From positions 62,001 through 126,000 of the forward strand of contig JAANDG010000306.1 in the NCBI GenBank assembly GCA_036852015.1: a stretch of 64,000 nucleotides of DNA, given 5' to 3'. The position numbers and the translations under genes were made by a program. The notes under the pieces were generated by a model. It worked only from the letters and a program-made list of their open reading frames with translations, was not told the origin of the DNA and made no database searches. The DNA comes from Pelodera strongyloides. Lineage: Eukaryota > Nematoda > Chromadorea > Rhabditida > Rhabditidae. The stretch's first letter is position 1; every line of letters starts with the position of its first letter. Shown one piece after another: positions 36,571-49,285 of the stretch.

Positions 36571-37706
36571 GTTCTTCATTCTGCATTTCTCAGAGAACAG
36601 TTTGTGAACGTTACAAGACCACCTCGAATACTAAGAATAATAAATAGGGGACTTCTCAGGGGACGCGGCGTGGCGGCGACAATATGGCGACATCGCCACT
36701 CGTATATATAGCCTAATTGTGAGACGCAGCTTTCGTCCATTCTCATATGTTGTCATCTTTTATACTACCCCAAGAAACAGCAAAAAATATTATCCTTCTT
36801 TGACGGCCAACCACGTGCGTTGAATAATAAGGAATAATTATTGAAAACATTCAGTTGAATGCAAAAATATGTTTATCTCCTTTCTGAATATAGGTTTTTT
36901 TTCTTTATGGGGTTTTGCAAGTATCCCAAAAAAAAATAGGTGTGATTCTGTCAATACTACCGTATTTCTGCACGAAACCTGCATATATAATATGAAAATA
37001 AAAAAATATTCTGTAGTTCCAAGATAAATTTTGCAAACCCCATTGTAGAAAAGAAAAGAAAAAATTGGAAAAATTTCTAATTCTGAAGATCGGTGGGAAA
37101 CAGATTGAATTCTCTTCAGTAAAAATAGTTACTCTCCGAAAATAAAAATGTATTTTGATTCAAGTTCCAAACGTACAACGAGTAATACTTATGCATAGAG
37201 AAAGTGAGGTTGAAACTCAAGAAAACGTTTCATTTCCGTTTTAATTTCAGTTCAAAGATTGGGCTTCGGTACTAATGTGGTCTTTGGTGGAACTTTAGGG
37301 AATTGTACTTTACATAAATTAAAGTGGTTTGCTATATAATTTGTGAAACTGGACAATTGCTTCCATGTGCCCTATGCAAATTTCTGTGCCCGCCTGATCC
37401 AAAAGTGCACCAATTTGAATATAATACACGGAGCAGTGCATAGTCGAATATATATGTTTCGAAAACACATGTCACGCCGCTTTAAATCAACGAGGTAACA
37501 GAAAATGTGTATGTTGTATGTAACTTCGTTCCTGCCATACCTAAACATTTAGGGTCCCAAAAAAGAAACAAGAACCTATTGGCCAACGGAAGCCGAGTGC
37601 AATAATGAGGACAATTTGTTGAATGGGTGGGAATTTTTTCAAGTGAAATGGGAAAAGAAGTCGAAAAATGGTATATATAAAGCTTTATTGAGAAATCTGA
37701 AACACA

Positions 37707-37795
37707 CTCACATACTCTCACATACACACACATATATACATACACACGCACACACGCACACACGCACACACACACACACACACACTCACACACAA
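37707..37795. repeat. AC microsatellite
   Basis: Interrupted (AC)n; both overlapping open frames here are artefacts of this repeat. Confidence 0.95.
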
Positions 37796-38547
37796 AAGCG
37801 AGGTGGCTAAAGTATGTTTCAGTGATCCTTTATATAGTCTAACTTCGAATAATAATTGAACATGAACTGTCCGTGATCTATGTCTATAAGAGCTAAGAAC
37901 ATCAACACTCATTCGGTCCTACGTCAAACTGCATATAGTGACGGTAATGCCTAGTTACTTAACACAAACTCGGGCTACCTTATTATAAAAATTAGCGTGG
38001 GAACTCAACTACATACTCATTTGCAGCTAATTGCTCGGAAATTATATAGATTCTCAATGTGTTGAACCCACCTTTGCCATGCCATACATATGATTAGATA
38101 TTGGGAAGAGATTCGTGTTTTGCGACATGCAATTGAAGTTTGGATAATGATGAAAGTAGGATAGAAATAAGAGAAAGACTTGTAAATCGTAAAACGTATA
38201 GTTAGAAAGTAGAGGGCTCTGCTATCTCAGGGTATATGGAGGAACCCATTTGGCAACCACGAAGTCAACCGCAGAGAAGTGCATTAAACGGAACAACAGA
38301 TGGAAGTTTATTTGCAGGGCGGATCCTTCGCTTGTAAAGGATTTATAAATGCATGAAGTTCATGAATTGGCTCCTGTCAACTTTGGTTTTTTTGGCAACA
38401 ATCAATTTGTTTGTGGTCTCGATATTCATGAATGAGCTACCTCATGTCTCATGTTGTGTATCCTCCTACACAGTCCAGTTTATAAGAGCATAAAGCTGAA
38501 TGTCAACACATTGGTATTATATCTGTTTTAAGTTTGAGTGGTTGAGG

Positions 38548-38591
38548 GATAATCCTGATGATCAACTAGGACCGAAACGTTGACAATTATC
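38548..38591 (+). ncRNA. hammerhead-like motif
   Basis: CTGATGA at 38555-38561 and CGAAAC at 38573-38578 have hammerhead-core spacing, and GATAAT upstream can pair with ATTATC downstream as an outer stem. The intervening stem II is weak and no clear NUH cleavage triplet sits in the right place. Similar motifs are known at the ends of Penelope-like elements. Activity is doubtful. Confidence 0.3.
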
Positions 38592-39167
38592 AAACTGAAA
38601 CCTAGCCTTTTCGAAGTGATCTACAACTGAGGCTCAAATCTAGAGATGTATTAGTGTCGGATGAATGGTAGTTTACAATGTTAACTTCCTTAGCTTTGCT
38701 TGTTTACACTCACCTAGCTCTAGCTGAGTACAATTAGCCAATTTGGGTACGGTAACACATCAATTCACACAAGACGCGTGGGTTGTGGTCAACGAAAACA
38801 AGTTTTTATAATTCAATGCCAAGCCAGCTTCTAGGGCTTCACAAAACTATAGGAATGAATTTTTTGAATGACGATTTCACCCTGGTCCAGTTCGGCTCTC
38901 TAATTAAGGAAAAACACTAATTGCTCGAGTATAAACAATATTCCAATTCCGTTTTTAATTATAATAATGTTAATTGGGGTCCGGATTTGAGCTCAAAGTT
39001 GCCAGATGTCCAATTAGAATTGAACAAAAATAGGGACTCGAGGTTCCTCTTTTTATGAAATTCCAAATAGCACATATGAGCTATTTTTCCTGCCAGGGAA
39101 ATTTTTGTGAAGTTTCAATTTGACTTAAAATTTGGAAAATGTCGATCTCAAACGAACAAGAAAGATT

Positions 39168-39222
39168 GCCGCGACCGCATCGCATTCGACTGGTAATCCA
39201 AAGGCGTGGGTTCGATTATGGA
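39168..39222 (+). repeat. tRNA-like fragment
   Basis: GACTGGTAATCCAAAGGCGTGGGTTCGATTATGG has an anticodon-arm-like and B-box-like part; the D arm and acceptor are missing. Confidence 0.35.
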
Positions 39223-39245
39223 TCATTCAATACTTTTTTGAAGCA

Positions 39246-39425
39246 TTAAAGCGAAATACCAGACGCTTTTTGAAACGCATCGTGGACAAATGAATTCTTA
39301 CGTATTATGCTCATTTACTCGAATTTAGCTCGATTTTTTATTCTAATTTATGTTCATTTGCATAAGCTGCATAAGAATGCTGCTGTGCTCGATGTGTTCC
39401 AAAAACGGCCGGAACTTTGCTTTAA
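39246..39425. mobile_element. family A element
   Basis: TTAAAGCGAAATACCAGACG and CGGCCGGAACTTTGCTTTAA are inverted ends with TTAA edges. Confidence 0.75.
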
Positions 39426-39768
39426 ACTTCTTTTCCGTACCAGTCATCAAATAACCCTTCGCAATACTTTATTCACTTTATACTTGAACTTTGTGATAAC
39501 GTCCGAAGCGCACCCCTTGACCTCGAAAGCAAATTTATTGCAACAGCATCATCTTCATCTGCACAACAACGCCAACATTCACATCAAACTCCGAACACTT
39601 TATTTGTATTAACGTATTTTGCATTATTAAGAAGGGAGTGCACATTACTTAGACGACATTACGGAACAACTTTTTCGCCAACACGTTCTCGTGATTGTTT
39701 TTCGATTCTGCACAGCCGCACACACAAGAAAAACCAAAAAATCGCGCTTGATATTCTGAAAGTAGAGG

Positions 39769-39871
39769 TGTGTCAAAGAGTGTCAAAGTGTGCCAAAGAG
39801 TGTCAAAGTGTGTCAAAGACTGTCAAAGACTGTCAAAGAGTGTCGAAGAGTGTCAAAGAGTGTCAAAGAGT
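39769..39871. repeat. GTGTCAAAGA minisatellite
   Basis: About ten units of GTGTCAAAGAG/GTGTCAAAGT. Related degenerate units continue at 40588-40820, inside introns of the lysine-rich gene. Confidence 0.9.
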
Positions 39872-40056
39872 AAACAAGACAAACAAAACCCCTTAGAACA
39901 ACTAACGACAAGAAAAGAATGACAAAACAACTCACTTTTTAAGTCCACAGAGAAAATTTAATTTGTGAATATGAAACACATTAGGCGAGAGCGACAGAAT
40001 TCTGAAAAAAATTCGTTGTAATTCGTAGTGGTTTTAGTATTTTCGCATTAATTAAG

Positions 40057-42077
40057 TTATTTGTTAAAGAATAATAATACAAAACATGCGCCCACATTTT
40101 GAGGAGTTTTCTCACGGGCATCTTTGGCTGGTTTTTTATCTTCCTTGGGTTTCTCTTCGGGTTTACCTGTAAGCATTTCTAGTTAACTAAAGTGTGAACA
40201 TTGGAGCTCAAGAGATGTTGCGGCTTACAAGCGGCGCGATTACGGCGCGCATGCAGGGTTGAAAAAAAAGAGGAACACGGCTTGCACGCCAAAGTGAATG
40301 CTGTCTCTTATAAAAGAACTAGGTTTTGAGCTTTACAATAATAGGGCAAGCATGCGTCATACTTCATAATTTTCAACACAGATCGGTGCTTCACGCAATC
40401 ATTTTTTTTTTAACTTCAAACAGACTTTTCCCTTTAAACGGACTCACCCATCTTGCTCTTTTTGCTTTTTTGTGACTTTACATCCGACTTTTTTTCTTCT
40501 TCTTTTTTCTTATCTTTATCTTTATCTTTATCCTTATTATTATCCTTGTCCTTGTCCTTTTGCTAAAGAAATACATTGAAGAACTTTGTCAAAGAGATTC
40601 AAAGGGTGTCAAATAGTGTCAAGAGGAGTTAAAGAATTCCCAAGAATGTTAAAGTGACGCAGAGTGCAGCCAACGAGTAGTGAAGGTGTCAAGAGTAGGG
40701 GATTATCACGGATTTCCTGTTAGAAGGGAAAGTAGCTGTCAGTCGAAGGAGTCACCATGTGTCAAGCATAGTCATTGGATGTCAAAGACTGTCTAACGGT
40801 GTCAAGGGTTGTCAAGAATTCTAACCTCCCCTTTCTCAAGAGCGACCGCCTTCTCCTCTTCCTTTTTCCGTCTCGCAACCTCTGCGGATGTGGGAATCTA
40901 GAATAGAAGTATATAAGTATATTATGTAATTATATAGTAGATATTGATTGATTTTTGGTGGGTTGGTGTTGCTCCCTAACATCTTGAATTCTACCCCACT
41001 TCACATTTTGTCACATAGTGCAGTGATAAGCTAGCCATAAAAAATAGCAATGCGGGAACGGTTCAATTCACACAGTGTCGATGAAATGATAGCTGGGTGA
41101 GTGGCCAATGAGTTGTCTCAACATTAGTGAATCTGTAAGATACAGTCCTACGCCGTCGGCTTACGTAAATAGATATAACTTACGTCGTTTACCGCATAAC
41201 ACAAGTGTGCTTTAGACCGATCGACAGTGTTTAAGTTAGACACGAACACTCGCTAGCCATATATGCCAATAAACGAAAACATATTTCGCAAAGAATAGTA
41301 ATAAAAGTACCTCGATATCGGTCACATCACCAAAATTACAATGCGCATCGTAAATTGTGGCGTTGGTCTTGTCACTATCTAAACGGTTGCGTTGCAGCAC
41401 AAGTATTCACTAAATTAAGAATATAATATAGCGGTTGAGCGGAATGTAATCGGTTAAAAAATAAATATTGAGACATTTTTATAATGTTTGATCATCATGG
41501 AGATATATAAAAAGTCACCATTGTCGTCTTTCTTCTTGGGGCCCTTTTTGTCCTTATCGTTTGGTTTGCCCGTTGCTGCTTCTGAAAATTGCAATTGCCT
41601 TTTAATGATCAAATTGGCGCATAAGCGGCGGGTACCCTCGCCGCTTATTCTGGGTACCCTCACCTCTTGCGAACGCACTGTGGTCAGTGGTGGGTACGTA
41701 CCCACACCTCTTGCGCACGCAGTGTGGGGGTACCCTCACCTCTTGCGCACGCGCTGTGGCGGGTACCCTCGCCGCATGCGCCAATCTTGCACACCGCATC
41801 ACGCTTTTATCGGGGTGGGCGCTTTCATATATTTTCAGTTGAATATTACCCCGGTTACTGTCGCACTGTGTGAAATATCACAGAATATGGTTGGTATGTT
41901 GGTAAGCTATCAGCGATATATAATATAGAAAGTTATTTGAAAATTATAGCAACAATTATTTCAAAACTTACTTTTCTTGCCACAAAGTATTATACAAAAC
42001 AGGAGAAGACAAAACTGAAGTACTTCGACGAAAATCGGCTTAAAACAAAATTTAGAACAAAGTTTGAAGGAGAGCAT
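40057..42077 (-). CDS. lysine-rich protein with N-terminal hydrophobic segment, six exons
   Basis: Exons in order: 42077-41972, 41581-41519, 41378-41311, 40897-40826, 40562-40448 and 40166-40057 (TAA). Lengths sum to 534, phases are consistent, and the product is 177 residues. Exon 1 encodes FCLLLFCIILCG, a signal peptide or anchor. Next come KPNDKDKKGPKKKDDN, a short Cys-containing part (TIYDAHCNFGDVTDIE), a charged RRKKEEEKA stretch, then a Lys/Asp/Glu run (DKDKDKDKKKEEEKK) and a final KPEEKPKEDKKPAK segment. The middle and end look disordered. I do not recognise the family. The last exon could alternatively splice at a GTGAGA inside it. Three different minisatellites surround or interrupt the gene. 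Confidence 0.65.
41627..41783. repeat. GC-rich minisatellite in intron 1 of the lysine-rich gene
   Basis: Four to five units containing GGGTACCCTCACCTCTTGCG and CACGC(G/A)(C/G)TGTGG, about 30-45 bases each. GGTACC makes each unit partly palindromic. Confidence 0.85.
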
Positions 42078-42462
42078 CTATTATAGGGTTCAGGTTACGA
42101 AAAGGATCAGGCACAAGCTTGCGCTTACAGACGTAGTTGTGCCGATCATGTTTGAGCACATTCCATACATCAAAACTCAAAATAAACTTACTAGTAATAA
42201 CATAAAGTTGTGTGTAATGCGTGCTAAAACAGTTGTTCGTATACCAAATTTGCGGAATTTGCAGGTCGAGTAAAAAGTGTCAAATTTGTGCATTTGTGAT
42301 CTATTTATCTGCTTCGTGTCACTGATTAGCATAAAAATTGCATTCGCAGAATTTCTATACGTTTTTAGGCATTTTTCAACTGAATGAACTCTACTCGGTT
42401 CGCGTTTCGAATTAGTTGTAAGCTGCCTCCAGTAAAAAATAAGAACCAAACATTATGTTTTC

Positions 42463-42639
42463 TTAAAAGCGATATAACGGCCGGTTTTTGAAACGCATGT
42501 CGAGCAACCGCATTCCTATGCACTTATGTTAGCAATAAGTGGGGTCGATTTTTTATTTTAATCATACTTTTGCATATAAATCCATTGGAATGCAGCAATT
42601 CGTCATTCGTTTCGAAAACCGGCTGTAATACTTCTTTAA
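42463..42639. mobile_element. diverged family A element
   Basis: Ends TTAAAAGCGATATAACGGCC and AAACCGGCTGTAATACTTCTTTAA are recognisable but degraded inverted repeats. Confidence 0.6.
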
Positions 42640-43344
42640 CAAATACGTTTATCTATATTGAGTTTATCTATATACATTTCAAGTCAAATTTAGTCAAAAT
42701 GCCGTGACGTTTAATTTTATATTCGAATCTTTGAGTTTTACTTCCCAAGTTCCAGACCCCAAACAAATTTTGCACCCAGCCCAGAACAAATAATTACCAA
42801 TCCTTGTTTACTATGTTGTAGTACTACTGACGGCGTTGGTTTTCGTCCCACTCATGTTAACACTTATCATTATCACTAACCCATAGAATAAGAATAACAT
42901 GTTCCAAAAACCTCGTCATAGTTCTAACAATAAGACGATCATCTTTTTTTTTGTAATCTATCACAATGTAATATGTTACGTTGTAAAGAAAAAAACACAA
43001 AATATCAAGGTGTTTTTTGCTCTTTTCACATAATAGATTGAAAACCAGATCCGTGAAATTAACTTGCCATCTCAGCTAGTCATAATTTGAACCAGAAATA
43101 ATAAATTATCAAATTTATCATGTTGTTATATTTCCGAATTATCATAATTTACTTCATTCCATAATTTGGTGAAACTTTATGATCCTAGAAATTTTCACAA
43201 TTTATCATTTTCTTTTTTGAATTTGTGAATTATTAGTTTGGAAATGTTGCGGAGATAGAAAACGAGTGTGATTGATGGTGAGTATTATACAGATTATAAT
43301 TATGATCAGTTGAGTATATTAAAGGGATCAGGAGATCTCCAAGA

Positions 43345-43440
43345 AAGCTCTCTCTTCTCTCTCTCCCTCCCTCTCTTTTTCTCTCTCTTCTGTCTCCCCC
43401 CCCCCTCCCTCGCTCCTGCGCTACTTTTTTTCTTCCTAAT
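43345..43440. repeat. pyrimidine-rich low-complexity tract
   Basis: CT-rich run of about 95 bases with a block of ten C. Confidence 0.85.
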
Positions 43441-45231
43441 TAAAAATGAGCTATCAATCGTTTAAAACTTTCCCAAACTTCAAAGAAAAATAGCGACCTT
43501 GCGTTATCAAAACATATCAAAGACTTTTTCTTTCAGTCTGGTTTTAAACAACGAAAAATGTGGTTTTAATTGCCGCACTAACAATACATCACGTGAAAAT
43601 GATACAGTTTCAATGATAACAAGACCCTCGAATATAATGATAATGCTGTAGATGATAGAATCAGGATCACGGGAGCACTTAGGCTTAGTTTCACCGACTT
43701 TTGATCCGAAGTTCAAAAGTTCAAGCGCACGAGAAGATCAGTAGGTAGGAGAAATCCCCAGGTTATGCTTTTAGTATTATGTATGAGTATGAGTATGCTG
43801 GGGTTTGCAATGCAAGCAAGTATACCAAAAACCGTGCATTTTTCTGCCATATCTACACTACTTTGGAATTAAACGCGAATATTTATAAGAGAAATTATAA
43901 ACCTTCTCGTGTGGTCCCAAAATAAAGTAGATTTTTGAGCATACTTGCTCCCCCCATTATCCGATGAACGTGACCTCTTACCGTAGTTTGCATGTGATAC
44001 CAGAACAGTAAGTATTCTGAATGCATGAAAACAGCCCAACGCTTAGACCTATCGTTTGACGTTTGAAAGCACATGGGTTACTTTTGTCGGAATTGAAGGC
44101 TCTTGCCACAGTTACAGCGCTATATGTATAATGGGAAAAAACTATTGCCACAGTTTCAGTTACAACGCTATATGTATAATAGGAAAGACCATAGTATTTC
44201 AGTGGTCTACGCTGATCTATTTCCAGTCTAGTCATAGTCATTTGCATATCAATTCAGCGTTTCACAAACCGGCTGTCATACCGCTCTAAACAGACTGCAA
44301 CCTAACTGAAAGACTGTGTCAGAATGGGTTTGACATTTGGCGTCTGCAAGCTTTTCTCATGCCATGTGTACATCAGTGTACCCGGATTAAGCTGATGGAC
44401 TTTTTCCAAGAGGAAAAAGTTCGGATAAAAGGATAAAAATAAAAGGGAAAGTTTGAGCTCTCATTGACCAGCGGGGGATCATTTTCGAAAGATTATCGTT
44501 ATCCTTACAATGAATTGAACTCAATTCAAAGCGATATGGCTCGTGGTTTGTGAGCCATATGCTTGGCAATGGCGTTCCCATACCATATGCAAATGGTGCA
44601 AATATGCAATATGCAAATGGTGGCCATTATGTGCTTTCATTGTCTGTGATTTAGCATAAACACAACTACGTACACCTGTGGAAAAGTGACATTGAAAAAA
44701 GAGGAGACATTTAATTGTTTATTCGTTATTAATTACATGTACTTAGCTTGCTCTTCATCATATCATTTGAATTTGATGCACAGCTTGGTGTTATTTAGTT
44801 AATCAATAAGTAAATAATTTTTTTTCCAACCCGCTACTACATCTACATTGAAAAATAAGAGCACCAAATAAAAAACCAAATTTTTTTGCAGTAAGTATTG
44901 TTGTTTGTGAAACGTTAATTTGAACAATTGCAACGAACTATATCCGCATCCTTCTTGCTATTTCCAATACAGGATTAAACACAATTTGCATATGATACAT
45001 GGGAATGTAATTTTCCAGCTTAGGTTTCAAAACCACTTGTCATACGCTTTAAAATAAAGCCTCCCCTTCTCCTTCTGTTACCACTTATACAGTAACCATT
45101 AGCAATAGTCAAGTTGTTTTCCAGAAACTTTATCAGTTCGCATCGTGTAAAACAGAAAAGCGCGCAATTGGGGGAGGCGCTTCACGGGTCACGCGTAACG
45201 CGTAACCACAAAACGAAATCACCAAACTACC

Positions 45232-45239
45232 ATATAAAG
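45232..45239 (+). promoter_or_regulatory. TATA box of the orphan signal-peptide exon
   Basis: ATATAAAG about 100 bases before the ATG at 45337. A duplicated CACTATCTACAGTAT phrase lies between the two, like the CTATCTAC sequences before the related genes downstream. Confidence 0.45.
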
Positions 45240-45336
45240 CCAGCAAAATCGCGCTTGCCTACACTGCTGTGCACTATCTACAGTATCCGAGCCCACACTA
45301 TCTACAGTATATCAGCTGAAGTGCGATTTACTCAAG

Positions 45337-45410
45337 ATGAACTCGTTTATTCACATCTTATTCTTTCTAGCATTGATTATGTGCACACTTGTTGAAGTCT
45401 CGCAAGCACA
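45337..45410 (+). CDS. orphan first exon, secreted peptide family
   Basis: Encodes a signal peptide (MNSFIHILFFLALIMCTLVE VSQA) and ends CA|GTGGGT in phase 2, the same phase and same split Gln codon as the three peptide genes at 48758, 50577 and 52298. A TTTTTA tract follows immediately. I could not find a second exon with the M-A-P...C-N-G-R-G-C core downstream, so the gene may be broken, or its second exon too diverged to see. Confidence 0.4.
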
Positions 45411-48400
45411 GTGGGTTTTTTTATTTTTTATTTTTTATTTTTTATTTTTTATTTTTTTTTTCATTTTACTTGAATGAAAAATTACATCTTATGCGAAAAC
45501 AAATGTCCAAGAAAGGAATGCATAACAGCCTATCCAATAAAAATTCTTTTTACAAGAAACTTTCATGACTAGCGCTACCGTTATTCTAGCTTCTAGTTAA
45601 CCCATTCGCTACCGTAAGCCTGAGCATTTCAGTGGCTTTCTGTAATGCGACTAATCAATGATACACCTTTAAATTGAATTAATAGTAATAAACCTTTGGG
45701 TGGATTACACTATCCACTATCTAATAAATGATACACTTTTAGATGGAACAATCCCGGCTTCTTCTTATTCTGTGAAGGTAGAGCTTGTCAAAGCAGCCAA
45801 GGAAACACACAATGGGGCCGATAGTTTGAATATTTGAACATTTGGATGTAGTACAAACTACAAACTATACTTGATACCCCTTTAAACCACTTGTTCAAAT
45901 TTCGTGATACACCTTTAAATCTCGCGATACACCTTTAAATCATTAGTTCTTGACGGAACCAAGATTTTTTCGATCAATATTTGTCTGACTTTATATTTAT
46001 TTGATATCTTTCCTGTACATTTTTTTTGTAGGAACCGATTGCACACTTCTCCGTGTTTTTTTTGTATCAATTCAATTTCGTCCCGTGAACACTGCGTCAT
46101 ATTCAATAAAAAGTTTGCAGTTTGCTGATTCAACTGTTTTATTTTTCTTTTCCGAAAGTTATTACTGTTATCGTGAGCATTACGGATTATTGTTACTTAG
46201 GAAATGGGTGAACTCATTTGGTGACGGTTCACTCTTTTTCGTGGGCCATCCCATTTGGTGTCCTTTTCGTGACCATGTGGTGACCAAGTATCGTCAACCG
46301 TATTCAATCGGTCACCAGATGGTCACGAACCAGTCACGATCAAGGGCGATCCTTCCTGGCCCTAGCGCTAGCCCGAAGATGTCGAGCAATTTGAAATTTG
46401 TCACTCGTCGTCTACTCAGGAGCCTCTGAGGATCAAGACGTAAGCTTTCAGTGCTGTACTGTCAACAAAAGAAAAACAAAATTATCGCTCTCTTCAGTTA
46501 CCTATAAATCAACAGTTTTAGGTTTTGCTCAATTACGTATCAATCAATCAAGGGCGCAATTTAATCGTAGCATTTCGAACCCATCAGCCAATAGCCAATC
46601 TTGGCAGGACCTCTTATTATATTGTAATTGAGCAAGGCACAAAACTGCTTATTGTTTGAATTAAAATTATATATATTGTGTTATAATTACGGCATTGCGC
46701 TATGATCCTTGGAACTATTACTTTTGGGAAATTGTTTTATTATACAGTCCATATCATAACAAAATAACGACTTTGAAATGACTGAGTTCTTTAGAAGTTA
46801 GAAGAACAGGCCCGTGATAAATCTCGATGAGAAAATGTTCATATCTCTATGCGCGCCAGCTCTTTTGTGAGCCAGGTTTAGTAACTGAATGCATGGAGTG
46901 TACGTACTCCACATAAAATGAATGTTACACCGTTGGTGTATATTCCTATAAGTGCACATAAATCTCATTTAATTGTACATCGTCTTACCTATATAAATCA
47001 AAAACACGTCTACGAGCACCGCTAATTTTAATTTCAAATATTTACCGATCACTATCTTATCTGTTTAAAAAGGGCAAAACGTCTTTTAAAATTTAGATAA
47101 GAAAATTGTAATATAAAAATTGCGCGTAAATTGTAATATAAACTCGTTGTTGTTTTGAATGTACGTCTGGGAAATCGTTCGTAAAAGAAAATAACCATTC
47201 ATATAGTTTATTGTCACGTATATATCAGAATATCATACCTGATTCCGATGTTGATTTATAATTATCAATTATGTAAAGCAGTTATGTAATATATCCAAAA
47301 TGAGGTTAACGGCCGTCACTGAAATTCGCCTTTTTACTTCAATCATCCATGAAAAAGCGTTCTCCGAAAAATACCACGCCGGTCAATTATACTGAAAAAT
47401 TAACCCAGAAAGAAATTCGGTTTCGTTCTAAAAATTATACAGTTGTCAACTTTGAGTAGCAGAACTTGGACTTACTTATCATTGGCAAACCTTGCGTTTA
47501 GAAAACACCCCATTGTGCAAAACAAACTCAACACAAGGGATTTGATAAATAAATATTGTAAAGGTGTTTTTCTAGGTATCTTTTATATTTATGAACTGTA
47601 ATGGCGAAATTGAAGTGACTGCGATCCTTTAAAGGACTGAACTCTAAAACCCTGGCATTAAAAGCTAGAACGCACAATATGACATATGATCCATAAAAAA
47701 TGAAATTCATTTATCATTGTCTTATCCAATTAACAACGCTATCTATCATCAATATCTGACAAATTGGATTTAAAAAATGAAATTCATTTTATTTGTGTGG
47801 AAATTTGGTACTTTGCTATAAGTGTACTTTGATGGTATTCCGTGGCGATCTCTATTTTTCATGAAATTGACGTTTTCTTAACGGATCGACTTGACGTATT
47901 TGGCCGAACGGAGATCAAAAAGTGGAACTAAATGAATCCATGTGTAAATAAATTTGCGAAAACGGTTTTCAATTCCGAAGCTTAAAAAAAAAAGTAACTG
48001 AATTTTCGAATTCTATAATGGGAGGAATACGGTAGCTCATCGATGGCTCATCTCGGTAGGGTATGGTTTAGGTATTTGACGGACACTGGTTTTTTCGTGG
48101 GTCCTCATATTTGCCATTCGTGACCAACCGGGTTCATGATCATTTTTCGTGTTGCTCTGTATTCGGTTTCACATCAACTTTTTGCAGGGGCCATTGCGTA
48201 GGCACGGTAATAGCTAGTGCATGCAATTAAAGCATTCCCAAGTGTATTACGTTCCTTTCTCTGCCGGAACCTCACGGACACAGAAATTAGCATGGAATAC
48301 ATGTAAATACAGTTAGCTTCACAAATCACGTGCCATACCGCCTTAGGTATCGTAGTTGATGTATTGAACCAACATAAGAAGTTCAGGCACACCTTTTTCG

Positions 48401-48757
48401 GTTTTTATGACAGTTCTTCTTATCTCATCTTCTACTTTTCTTGTTCACTATTTAATTTTGATTTGGGATACTTGTACTGATAATCCGATTATCACTTGTA
48501 ATTTGACAAATCATGTACGTAACTTTTTTTGATGGCCGTAATAAAGAGTGTGCTATTTATGAGACGCAGATAATTAGCAAAGGTCATTGTTTAGTGGTAA
48601 ACAAAAAGTGCCCCAGACATGCAAAGATACAAATATACTAGGCTATCTCGTGATCAATCTACTTAACTTAATGTTACAACTTAGCGGGCGCCGTATCTAT
48701 AGTGGTAAGTGTTCTATGGTTCAACAAACTGTCTGTACCTTGATACTGTAGACGAAT
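45411..48757. other. intergenic
   Basis: Begins with a (TTTTTA)n tract (45417-45466). The open frame at 46001-46429 has no start context or family likeness. A right end of a family D element lies near 48316-48346. Nothing else is supported. Confidence 0.55.
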
Positions 48758-49285
48758 ATGTTCTCGTTTGTGAAACTCTCTATTCTGTTCTTTATTATTG
48801 CATGCCTAGCTACAAGGCTAGTTGAGGCATACCCATACCCTCAACCGTACCCACAGTAAGTTAATTGTTTATTTTTACCTTTCGATTCAAGATTTGGTAA
48901 GAATAATAAATCTAGTTTTAGTGTATGCAATTGTGGCTTCGTAGATTACGTCAGTTCCAGATGATAAATTGCTCGAAATCTTTAGACTAGGATTAGAATA
49001 TATTTTGTATAGACTAGAACTAGTGACAAGTGACAAGTATATATGCATTACCAGCAAGTTCTGCACTGCAACTCGATATCTTACAAAACTAGTTAGCCAG
49101 CCGTGTGAGTATACGCAGAGTACTTACCATTAGAGCGGTATACCTATCTCATGTATTAAGTGCAAAACATGTCCCATTATGTGCCGTCACTTCAAAAAAT
49201 CTGTTCCAGATTCGGCTACTACATGGCACCGGCCGGTTTCGGTATGTGCAACGGTCGCGGTTGCCAGAGCGGATGGTACGTATAG
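48758..49285 (+). CDS. small secreted peptide, YPYP / CNGRGC family, member 1
   Basis: Two exons, 48758-48855 and 49210-49285, joined in phase 2 (CA|A, Gln), give 57 residues. The signal peptide is about residues 1-24 (LSILFFIIACLA... VEA). The mature part of about 33 residues starts YPYPQPYPQ and continues YYMAPAGFGMCNGRGCQSGW. The two Cys four residues apart can form a small disulfide loop around N-G-R-G. No dibasic site is present, so the mature part is probably one peptide. First of three intact genes in the same orientation. An antimicrobial, cuticle or signalling role is possible; the sequence does not decide. Confidence 0.8.

Larger units (their letters stand above)
27524..40056. other. 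12.5-kb repeat-rich interval without an established gene
   Basis: Contains foldback and TTAA elements, tRNA-like and hammerhead-like motifs, an AC microsatellite and GC-rich patches such as 32410-32580. One possible exon is at 28409-28560. The open frames at 31913-32176, 33018-33356, 34067-34339 and 35708-35959 have no splice support, signal peptide or family likeness. A hairpin-like TCCCACGTTTCC / GGGAAACGCGGGA pair lies at 35026-35062. Confidence 0.6.
42078..45336. other. intergenic, repeats only
   Basis: I see a family A element (42463-42639), a pyrimidine tract (43345-43440), a two-unit repeat at 44100-44190 (CGCTATATGTATAAT) and fragments of TTAA-type element ends near 44250, 44530 and 45040. 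No coding signal. Confidence 0.6.

Noticed and set aside
37482..37912. Open frames rich in Cys/Val or His/Thr
   Set aside because: They are readings of the AC microsatellite and its flanks.
46001..46429. 142-codon plus-strand frame
   Set aside because: Contains long T runs and no family motif; the repeated GGTCAC phrases suggest a degenerate repeat.
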